Source: Verrucomicrobiota bacterium (GTDB lineage: Bacteria > Verrucomicrobiota > Verrucomicrobiia > Opitutales > Opitutaceae). From it: a stretch of 34,235 bases of DNA. The stretch is taken from assembly GCA_019136515.1 (NCBI GenBank), contig JAGVUB010000120.1, forward strand, positions 1-34,235, given 5' to 3'. The translations under genes and the position numbers were made by a program. Positions 1 to 5,649 of this stretch are shown piece by piece (the first letter of the stretch is position 1; each line of letters starts with the position of its first letter). Below the pieces are notes generated by a model. The model saw only the letters and a list, made by a program, of their open reading frames with translations. It had not been told where the DNA came from and searched no databases.

Positions 1-272
1 AGCCGGGGAGGTGGGCCGAGCCGGAGGGGTCCGGTCGGAGACCGGACCTACTGGGTAGGTGGTCGGGTGTGGCGGCGGAGCCGGCCGGTGCGGGCTGAAG
101 CACCGCACCACGCGTAGGCGGGGTGGCGAGCAAGTAGGACCGGTCTGCGACCGGTCGCGGGGAGCGGGAGCCGGGGAGGTGGGCCGAGCCGGAGGGGTCC
201 GGTCGGAGACCGGACCTACTGGGCGCGGTGGGCGGGAGGTGGGGCGAAGGGCGGCGGTTGGCCATGGCGGGA
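1..272. repeat. Hairpin-rich repeat region with 55-bp direct duplication
   Basis: No gene is supported here. Bases 1-55 are repeated exactly at 169-223. Each copy carries a perfect 9-bp inverted repeat with a 3-base loop (28-48 and 196-216; arms GGTCCGGTC/GACCGGACC). Between the copies lie two more inverted repeats: 87-109 (arms GGTGCGG/CCGCACC) and 138-156 (arms GACCGGTC, loop TGC). The region follows the stop of the BatB-like gene on the minus strand. A REP/BIME-like cluster, possibly also ending or protecting the transcript, is the best reading. The left edge may cut a larger array. Confidence 0.75.
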
Positions 273-1298
273 TCAGGCGGCGCCGCCGTGGCGGCGGAAG
301 TCGCGGGGCTTGGGTGTAACCGGAAACTCGTGCCAGTAGCTCCAGAGCAGCAGCAGGAGCGCGGGGGCGAGAAACCACTGGAAACGCTCGCCGAGCCGGA
401 CGCTCTTGCGCTCGAGCAGCGCGCCCTGACGGCCGCGCTCGACGGTCTGCTGGAGCAGTGCGGGCAGGTCGAGCCAGCCGGAGGCTTCGGCGTAGGCGCC
501 GCCGGTGGCGGAGGCGAGCTGCTTGAGGGTGGTCGGATTGAGCTTCGACATGACGACGGCGCCGCGCTCGTCCTTCACGAAACCGCCGTCCTTGGCCGGG
601 ATGACGGAGCCGGCCTCGGTGCCGACGCCGAGCGTGATCACGCGGATCCCGCGTTGCTTGACGGTCTCGAGCTGGGCGCGCCAGTCGTCGGTGAGCGCCT
701 CGCCGTCGCTCAGGACGATGAGGTAGCGGTCGGCGCCGGCCTCGTTGGAGAACGCCTCGAGCGCGGCCTTGAGCAAGCGCGCGTAGTCGGTGCCGCCCTC
801 GGGCAGGTAGTCGGGATTCAAGGCCGGGAGGAACTCGCGCAGCACCTCGTAGTCGGGGCTGAGCGGGCACTGGAGAAACGCCGTGCCGGAGAACACGAGC
901 AGGCCGACGCGTTCGCCCTTCAACCGGTCGAGCAGGCTCTCGACGAGGAGCCGGGCGCGCTCGAGGCGGGTGGGCTTCACGTCGCCGGCGAGCATGCTGC
1001 GCGAGAGGTCGAGGGCGAGGAGCACCTCGCGCGACTGGTCGAAGACACGCTCCTCGATCTTGCCCCACTGCGGGCGGGCCAAGGCGACGACGAGCAGCGC
1101 CAGCCCGAGCCAGAGGCGCCAGCGGCGCGGCTGGCGGGCGCCATGGCGGCTCGGGGCGAGACCGCGCGGGCCGGCCCAGAGGCGGCGGATGCTCGGCCAC
1201 GACTGCGCCTCGACGGCGAGGCGTCGTGCTCGATCGGCGACGATCAGCACGGCCGGCAGCAGCAGCAGCCAAAGGAGGTGCGGGTGGGCGAAGGTCAC
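273..1298 (-). CDS. BatB-like von Willebrand factor A membrane protein
   Basis: Membrane-anchored VWA-domain protein of the BatA/BatB (aerotolerance-type) family. From a GTG start at 1298 it is 341 aa. It opens with a hydrophobic segment (residues 6-20), has a second one at 63-75, then the VWA domain with an intact MIDAS motif DLSRS (97-101) that binds a divalent metal. A third hydrophobic segment lies near the C-terminus (LAPALLLLLW). The longer reading from a TTG at 1337 only adds residues encoded by a heptad repeat (1308-1339), so the GTG start is preferred; it gives the family-like opening VTFAHPHLLW. It is last in the moxR-DUF58-VWA operon. Such proteins are thought to act with the MoxR ATPase in maturation or assembly of envelope complexes; the substrate is unknown here. 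Confidence 0.85.
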   Translation of the reverse strand: MTFAHPHLLWLLLLPAVLIVADRARRLAVEAQSWPSIRRLWAGPRGLAPSRHGARQPRRWRLWLGLALLVVALARPQWGKIEERVFDQSREVLLALDLSRSMLAGDVKPTRLERARLLVESLLDRLKGERVGLLVFSGTAFLQCPLSPDYEVLREFLPALNPDYLPEGGTDYARLLKAALEAFSNEAGADRYLIVLSDGEALTDDWRAQLETVKQRGIRVITLGVGTEAGSVIPAKDGGFVKDERGAVVMSKLNPTTLKQLASATGGAYAEASGWLDLPALLQQTVERGRQGALLERKSVRLGERFQWFLAPALLLLLWSYWHEFPVTPKPRDFRRHGGAA

Positions 1299-1307
1299 GA
1301 CGGAAAG

Positions 1308-1339
1308 AAGTACCAAGTGCCAAGTAGCATGTGGCAAGG
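1308..1339. repeat. Heptad array, AAGTNNC family
   Basis: Four consecutive 7-bp units (aagtacc, aagtgcc, aagtagc, atgtggc) plus a partial unit lie just upstream of the BatB-like start. The opposite-orientation array at 1403-1431 shares the gap, so the two can pair as a hairpin in the operon mRNA. The array adds a spurious N-terminal extension to the open frame. Confidence 0.75.
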
Positions 1340-1402
1340 AGCGGCGGCACCTCCGGTACAGGCGACAAGCGGGAAGATCATGAACAGGGAAGGCATCCGA
1401 AC

Positions 1403-1431
1403 TTGTTACTTGGCGACCTGGAGCTTGTTAC
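1403..1431. repeat. Heptad array, GTAACAA family (inverted partner)
   Basis: Imperfect units of TTGTTAC type at 1403-1409 and 1425-1431, with diverged units between and one extra base. It is the reverse orientation of the array at 1308-1339. The last codons of the BatA-like gene (ending NKLQVAK) are read from this array, so the stop codon lies inside the repeat. Confidence 0.65.
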
Positions 1432-2440
1432 TTTCCGCAGGGAAGGGCCAGCGGACGATCAGCGCGGCGGCGGCGAGGAGGAGGGCGCCGGGGACGGTGA
1501 ACCACGCGAAGAGCTCCTCGGTGAGCAGATACGACTTGGCTTGGAACTCGATCTTCTGCGAGCGATCGATCGCCTTGAAGGCGCTCTCGATCGTGCCCGT
1601 ATCCATGGCGCGGAAGAACTCGGCGCCGGTCTCGCGGGCGATCGCCTGGAGCGTGCGCTCGTCGGTCTCGGTGTAGCCGGTGCGCATGCCGAGCTTGCGG
1701 CCGTCGCGGTCGAACACCGGGACCGGCACGTAGCCGGTACGGCCCGTGCCGATCGTGTAGACGGGGATGCCGCGACCCTTGGCGATCGCGGCGGACTGCA
1801 ACGGCTCGAGCGCGCCCTTGTTGTTCACGCCGTCGGTGAGGAGCACGATGAAGGCGCCGAGGCGTTTGCCGGACTGCTCGCGTTTCGCCTGTTCGAGGCG
1901 CGTGAGCGCGACGCCGAGGCCGTCGCCGATGGCGGTGCCGTCCTCGATGAGGCCGACCTTGAGACGCTCGGTCTGGCGGCGGAGCCAGTCGTGGTCGAAG
2001 GTGAGCGGCGAGAGCGTGTAGGCGCGGCCGGCGAAGACAACGAGGCCGATGCGGTCGTTGGGGCGGCGCTGGATGAAGGCGTCGAGCACGGGGCGCAGCG
2101 CGTCGAGGCGGTTCAGGCGCGAGCCGCCGCGCTCGTAGTCCTCGGAGAGCATCGAACCGGAGACGTCGATCGCGAGCACGAGGTCGTAGCCCTCCTTGCG
2201 CTCCTCCTGGCGTTGCTGGACGAACTGCGGCCGGGCCAGCGCGACGACGAGCAGCACGAGGCCGACGGCGGCCAGTCCGAGCGGCCAACGGCTGACGACG
2301 AGGTGGCCGCCGTGTTGCCAGGCGCCGGCAAAGGGCACGACGAGCACATCGGCGCCGCGGCGCGAACGCAGCCACCACAACAGCGGGAGCAGGCCGAGCA
2401 GCCAGAGCCAGTGCGGGGAATGGAACGTGAAGTCCGACAT
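1406..2440 (-). CDS. BatA-like von Willebrand factor A membrane protein
   Basis: A 344-aa paralogue of the downstream VWA gene. The N-terminus MSDFTFHSPHWLWLL leads into two membrane segments (about 11-24 and 54-69). The VWA domain begins near residue 84, with a complete MIDAS motif DVSGS (92-96) and the later LLTDGVNN motif of the fold. A final hydrophobic helix (VPGALLLAAAALIV) precedes the C-terminus. The product should sit in the inner membrane with the VWA domain in the periplasm or cytoplasm depending on topology, working with the MoxR ATPase. The gap to the DUF58 gene upstream (2441-2597) holds two convergent heptad arrays. The last residues are encoded by a heptad repeat, so the original C-terminus may have been replaced. 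Confidence 0.9.
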   Translation of the reverse strand: MSDFTFHSPHWLWLLGLLPLLWWLRSRRGADVLVVPFAGAWQHGGHLVVSRWPLGLAAVGLVLLVVALARPQFVQQRQEERKEGYDLVLAIDVSGSMLSEDYERGGSRLNRLDALRPVLDAFIQRRPNDRIGLVVFAGRAYTLSPLTFDHDWLRRQTERLKVGLIEDGTAIGDGLGVALTRLEQAKREQSGKRLGAFIVLLTDGVNNKGALEPLQSAAIAKGRGIPVYTIGTGRTGYVPVPVFDRDGRKLGMRTGYTETDERTLQAIARETGAEFFRAMDTGTIESAFKAIDRSQKIEFQAKSYLLTEELFAWFTVPGALLLAAAALIVRWPFPAESNKLQVAK

Positions 2441-2459
2441 CGGTCAGGCGGCGGCGGAG

Positions 2460-2491
2460 AAGTGCCACGTAACAAGGGGCAAGTGGCAAGG
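2460..2491. repeat. Heptad array, AAGTNNC family
   Basis: Units aagtgcc, acgtaac, aaggggc, aagtggc plus a partial unit, in the gap between the DUF58 and BatA-like genes. It pairs in inverted orientation with 2557-2585. Confidence 0.7.
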
Positions 2492-2556
2492 AAGAGCGGC
2501 GCCTGCGGAGCGGCCGGAAGGGGAGAGAAATGTGAGCGATGCCAGCATCCGTTGTC

Positions 2557-2585
2557 TTGTTACTTGGGATTTGATACTTGTTACT
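2557..2585. repeat. Heptad array, TTGTTAC family (inverted partner)
   Basis: Four 7-bp units ttgttac, ttgggat, ttgatac, ttgttac directly downstream of the DUF58 stop. It is the reverse complement family of 2460-2491, so the two arrays can fold back on each other across about 65 bases. Confidence 0.7.
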
Positions 2586-2597
2586 TCGGCTCCCAGC

Positions 2598-3506
2598 TCA
2601 TGCGGCCATCCTCGCACGGAAATAGCGGACGACGGCGTCGAGCAGGTCGTCCTGCGTGCTCACGACGAGGCGGGAGAGCGGATCGGGCTGGAGCGTGCGC
2701 AGCGCCTCGTCGCGTTCCTGACGCCAGGCGGCGTGCCGGGCGCGCTCGGCGGCGTTGCGCGGATTGAGGACGACGACGCGGCCGGCGAGCGGATCGTAGG
2801 CGCCGAAGGGGGCGGAGTCGGGCAGGTCGCGGTCCCACGGATCGTCGACGCGGAAACACATGGGCTGGTAACGGCGGCGGATCACGGCCCAGCCGTCGGG
2901 CGCGGGGCGCGGCGGGAAGTCGCCGAGCCAGAGCAGGATGCTGTGGCGCGGGGCGGCGCGGGCGACGAACTCCCACGGGATCGGCGTCTCGTGGCGGGCG
3001 CCGAGCGCCGGCGCGGGGCGGCCGAGGAGGCCGGCGGCCATATTCATGATCTGGCCACGGCCGCGCACGGGCTGGGTGAGGTGGTGGCCCTCGGGCGTGA
3101 CGTGCACGAGGCCGACGCGGTCGCGGTTGGCGGCGCCGAGCAGGGCGATGAGGCCGGCGAGTTCGAGCAGCGCCTCGCGCTTGGTGCGGCCGGCGGAGCC
3201 GAACTGGAGCGAGGGCGAATCCTCGAAGAGGATCAGGACGGTGACCTCGCGTTCCTCGACGAACTTCTTGCGGTAGGGCTCGCCGAGGCGCGCGGTGACG
3301 TTCCAGTCGATGTCGCGGACGTCGTCGCCGAACTCGTACCTCACGACCTGGTCGAACTCCATGCCGCGCCCGCGGAAGGTGGAGCGGTATTCGCCGCTGA
3401 GGACCGTCTCCACCGCATGCTTCACGCGCCACTCCAAGCGCCGCAGGGCCGCGAAGGATTGCGGATTGCGGAGGGCGGAGGGCGGAGATGGAGTGATGTT
3501 GGGCAT
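2598..3506 (-). CDS. DUF58 domain protein of MoxR/VWA operon
   Basis: A 302-aa DUF58 protein. The family core is clear: GEYRSTFRGRGMEFDQVVRY (39-58), then RDIDWNVTARLGEPYRKKF (64-82), the most conserved block. A divergent VWA-like fold follows, with ILFEDSPSL (92-100) where the MIDAS aspartate and serines would lie. The ATG at 3506 is chosen over an upstream extension because it lies 13 bp from the preceding stop. Residues about 7-17 (containing SALRNPQS) are encoded by a heptad array at 3456-3487, so the first 20 residues are probably a repeat-derived tail rather than part of the fold. DUF58 proteins lie beside moxR and VWA genes in many bacteria; exact biochemistry is unknown. Confidence 0.9.
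   Translation of the reverse strand: MPNITPSPPSALRNPQSFAALRRLEWRVKHAVETVLSGEYRSTFRGRGMEFDQVVRYEFGDDVRDIDWNVTARLGEPYRKKFVEEREVTVLILFEDSPSLQFGSAGRTKREALLELAGLIALLGAANRDRVGLVHVTPEGHHLTQPVRGRGQIMNMAAGLLGRPAPALGARHETPIPWEFVARAAPRHSILLWLGDFPPRPAPDGWAVIRRRYQPMCFRVDDPWDRDLPDSAPFGAYDPLAGRVVVLNPRNAAERARHAAWRQERDEALRTLQPDPLSRLVVSTQDDLLDAVVRYFRARMAA
3456..3487. repeat. Heptad array, GGATTGC/GGAGGGC family, inside DUF58 N-terminus
   Basis: Units ggattgc, ggattgc, ggagggc, ggagggc and a partial unit lie inside the start-proximal coding sequence of the DUF58 gene. The same family recurs at 27869-27903. It is read in frame as part of the protein. Confidence 0.7.
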
Positions 3507-3519
3507 GGATCCTTTGCCA

Positions 3520-4008
3520 CTAAGTTTGCTCCCGGCTCGTCGAAGCAAAATCAAGTAGCGCCACGAATATTTCTGGATAGCGATCCATCTCCTCTGAGAT
3601 TTTTACTGTTCCTAGGGGAGTCAGGACGCCGATAGCATCGATCCATCTTTCGATGCGAGTGTGATAGATCTGAATGATCTGGTCGGAGGTGAAGCGTGCC
3701 TCTTTGTACGCTTTACCGATTCCAAGTTCGTTCTTGAAAAACCGGAAGTTTCGGAAAACGAGCACCTGGTTTTCAGTGTCGACCGTGATCGATGAAATGC
3801 GCCTCCGTGCGCTTTCGTTCAGAAGGTATGCAGTCGGTATTCCGAGCATTGTCGCGATACCAAGGGACACTGCAGAGTCTCCCCACCGTCCATCGGCAGC
3901 AAAAGAGACAGCAATACCCAAGAGGAATAACGTACAGCTAACTCTAGAGGTGTTTCCCAGAAGCGTGGGAAATTTATGACCGTGAAATGTGTACTCTTCC
4001 GGTTTCAT
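3520..4008 (-). CDS. Low-GC orphan membrane protein between moxR and DUF58
   Basis: A 162-aa protein, family not recognised. Two hydrophobic segments form a hairpin (about residues 24-40 and 46-64). They are followed by a soluble C-terminal half with alternating strands (SSITVDTENQVLVFRNFRFF, then IIQIYHTRIERWIDAIGVLT), which resembles a small PH-like or beta-rich domain, but that is only an impression. By eye the gene is close to half GC while its neighbours are far richer. This suggests recent acquisition or a lineage-specific gene dropped into the conserved moxR-DUF58 pair. It starts 46 bp after the moxR stop and ends 13 bp before the DUF58 start, so it is probably co-transcribed. Confidence 0.75.
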   Translation of the reverse strand: MKPEEYTFHGHKFPTLLGNTSRVSCTLFLLGIAVSFAADGRWGDSAVSLGIATMLGIPTAYLLNESARRRISSITVDTENQVLVFRNFRFFKNELGIGKAYKEARFTSDQIIQIYHTRIERWIDAIGVLTPLGTVKISEEMDRYPEIFVALLDFASTSREQT

Positions 4009-4054
4009 GGCCCCGTGCTCATTCCATTGCGGAGTTGCCTTCGGGGAGCTCCCT

Positions 4055-5113
4055 TCACGCCGCCGGGACCGGGACGGACTTGAGGAGGTCGCGGATGATG
4101 GCGTCGGAGGTGAGCTCCTCGGCTTCGGCTTCGTAGGTGAGGCCGACGCGGTGGCGGAGAATGTCGGGGGCGAGCTCCTGGACGAGGGCGGGCGTCACAA
4201 ACTCCTGGCCACGCATCCACGCGAGGGCGCGGGCGGCCTGCAGAAGCGCCAATGACGCACGAGGAGACGCTCCAAATGTGAGGTGGCGCTTCTGTGTTTC
4301 GGGTTTCGAGTTTTGGGTTTCGGGTCGGTAGGTGCTGGGCAGTGCCGGAGGTATGCCGGCGTTTCCGGTTTCCGGTTTCAAGTTTCCGGTTTCGGAGTTC
4401 TGGCCGGCCAGCTCGCGCGTGCGGCGGACGAGGGCGAGAATGTAGCCTTGGACGGCGGGGGCGGCGTGGATGGCGTCGACTTGTTTGCGCAGCTCGAGGA
4501 GTTCGGCGCCGGATGAGACGGGTTGCAGCTCGGGCTGGACGGTCACGGAGCCCCAGCGGTCGAGCATCGTGCGCTCCTCGGCGATCTCGGGATAGTCGAC
4601 GAGGAGCTTGAAGAGGAAGCGGTCGGTCTGCGCCTCGGGGAGCGGATACGTGCCTTCCTGCTCGATGGGGTTTTGCGTCGCCATGACGAAGAACGGCGAG
4701 GGGAGCTGGTGCGAGGTGCCGCCGATGGTGACCTGGCGTTCCTGCATGGCCTCGAGCAGGGCGCTCTGGACCTTGGCGGGGGCGCGGTTGATCTCGTCGG
4801 CGAGGAGCAGGTTGGCGAAGACCGGGCCCTTGTGGGTGGTGAACTGGCCGTCGCGCGGCTGGAAGACCATGGTGCCCACGACGTCGGAGGGGAGCAGGTC
4901 GGGGGTGAACTGGATGCGCTCGAACTGCACGCCCAGCGCGCGGCCGAGGCAACGGACGAGCAGGGTCTTGGCGAGGCCGGGCATGCCCTCGAGGAGGACG
5001 TGGCCGTTGGCGAGGAGGGCGACGAGCAGGCGTTCGACGACCTGGTCCTGGCCGATGACGGCCTTGCCGATTTCATTGCGCAGTTTCTGGGTCCAAGCTT
5101 GTCCGGAATTCAT
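4055..5113 (-). CDS. MoxR-type AAA+ ATPase with repeat-encoded insertion
   Basis: A 352-aa MoxR-family AAA+ ATPase. Visible motifs: Walker A GMPGLAKT (43-50), Walker B LLLADE (102-107), sensor-1 region ATQNP (145-149), and DRFLFKL around the arginine-finger region (164-170). The C-terminal lid has the family block GASPRASLALLQAARALAWM. Between VRRTRELAG and that block lies an insertion of about 40 residues (237-277: NSETGNLKPETGN..., then RPETQNSKPETQK) read in frame from two heptad arrays (4296-4402). In typical MoxR proteins these parts are joined by a short loop. The ATG at 5113 is preferred; an upstream ATG at 5176 adds 21 residues without family support. It heads the operon and probably drives the VWA proteins by ATP hydrolysis. 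Confidence 0.9.
   Translation of the reverse strand: MNSGQAWTQKLRNEIGKAVIGQDQVVERLLVALLANGHVLLEGMPGLAKTLLVRCLGRALGVQFERIQFTPDLLPSDVVGTMVFQPRDGQFTTHKGPVFANLLLADEINRAPAKVQSALLEAMQERQVTIGGTSHQLPSPFFVMATQNPIEQEGTYPLPEAQTDRFLFKLLVDYPEIAEERTMLDRWGSVTVQPELQPVSSGAELLELRKQVDAIHAAPAVQGYILALVRRTRELAGQNSETGNLKPETGNAGIPPALPSTYRPETQNSKPETQKRHLTFGASPRASLALLQAARALAWMRGQEFVTPALVQELAPDILRHRVGLTYEAEAEELTSDAIIRDLLKSVPVPAA
4296..4402. repeat. Two heptad arrays inside moxR (TTTCGGG and TTTCCGG families)
   Basis: Units at 4296-4323 (tttcggg, tttcgag, ttttggg, tttcggg) and 4361-4402 (tttccgg, tttccgg, tttcaag, tttccgg, tttcgga, gttctgg), with 37 bp between. No stop codon arises in the moxR frame, so the array is translated. 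These match in style the intergenic arrays elsewhere in the window but here lie within a conserved enzyme gene. Confidence 0.8.
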
Positions 5114-5232
5114 GCGTCTAGGGTGCGGGAGATTGAGGCAGAATTGACCACGAAGGGAATCTTTAGTTTCGCGCATTCGGCGGGAGGAAACGCGGTCGCG
5201 ATGGCGCGCGGCCGGAGCGGTCTGCGTTACGT

Positions 5233-5287
5233 CGCAGCCGGGGGCGGCGCCCTCCCTGCCAGAGTGCCGGCTTCGAGCGGCCGGCTA
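5233..5287. repeat. REP-like element bounded by GCAGCCGG/CCGGCTAC
   Basis: An element of about 55 bp with terminal inverted repeats (CGCAGCCGG at left, CCGGCTACG at right, one mismatch) and an internal palindromic pair GCCGGC at 5266-5271 and 5280-5285. The same layout and length recur at 30716-30770, so this is a dispersed repeat family. Confidence 0.65.
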
Positions 5288-5336
5288 CGGAGACCAGCTT
5301 ATTGAACCGAGCGTGATAGCCTGACGCTTGCGGGTG

Positions 5337-5360
5337 GACCCGCTTGCCCTCAAGCGGGTC
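5337..5360. repeat. 9-bp stem hairpin, member 1 of a pair
   Basis: Perfect inverted repeat GACCCGCTT/AAGCGGGTC with a 6-base loop GCCCTC. It has the same stem length, loop length and outer sequence (GACC...GGTC) as the hairpin at 5430-5453. Confidence 0.6.
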
Positions 5361-5429
5361 GAGGACTCGGTCTGCGATGGAACTCCGATCATTCGTAGAC
5401 GAGCGCTATCCGCGGCAGCTCACGCCCGC

Positions 5430-5453
5430 GACCGCGTTGGGGGCAACGCGGTC
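5430..5453. repeat. 9-bp stem hairpin, member 2 of a pair
   Basis: Perfect inverted repeat GACCGCGTT/AACGCGGTC with a 6-base loop GGGGGC. It is related in architecture to 5337-5360. No T-run follows on either strand, so an intrinsic terminator is unlikely. Confidence 0.6.
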
Positions 5454-5548
5454 CACTTCGGTCAGCCCTATCGTGCGAGGATCAATAGGCGCGCGTTGAG
5501 GCACGGCTTTGCGGGGAGGCAACGAAGCGGCGCCATCGCCCGGAGATT

Positions 5549-5618
5549 AACCACGGATCACACGGATTGGCACGGATAGCCGCCGGTAGATCCGTGGTCA
5601 TCCGTGAAATCTGTGGTT
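5549..5618. repeat. 29-bp imperfect inverted repeat of CCACGGAT type
   Basis: Left arm 5549-5577 and right arm 5590-5618 match in reverse complement at 23 of 29 positions, around a 12-base loop. The core CACGGAT occurs three times in the left arm. It begins 31 bp beyond the permease 6 stop on the minus strand, so it probably forms the 3' end structure of that transcript. Similar CCACGGAT repeats are familiar between genes of several environmental phyla. Confidence 0.7.
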
Positions 5619-5649
5619 TCTGGTTCCTGTTGCGCAGGAAGATAGCGCC

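Larger units (their letters stand above)
5114..5649. other. Non-coding gap with REP-like and hairpin elements
   Basis: No gene is supported in this 536-bp stretch between permease 6 (upstream on the minus strand) and moxR. It contains a composite REP-like element (5233-5287), twin 9-bp hairpins (5337-5360, 5430-5453) and a 29-bp imperfect inverted repeat (5549-5618). The moxR promoter should lie at its left end, but no convincing -35/-10 or sigma-54 match was seen. Confidence 0.6.

Noticed and set aside
1308..1431. CRISPR array from short repeated units near 1.3 kb and other gaps
   Set aside because: Units are 7 bp, degenerate and contiguous, with no spacers of 30-40 bp and no cas genes.
228..1676. 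Long plus-strand open frames (for example 228-1676, 1331-2767, 5944-8130, 8457-10904, 12892-15357, 20359-22881)
   Set aside because: They are antisense shadows of the minus-strand genes. In such GC-rich DNA the complementary frames stay open; the proteins are Ala/Gly/Glu/Arg-rich with no recognisable domain, while the minus-strand products carry clear motifs.
5247..5261. Possible -24/-12 site upstream of moxR
   Set aside because: GG and GC spacing fits but the -12 element is poor, no GGGA/TCCC activator motif lies upstream, and the match falls within a REP-like element.
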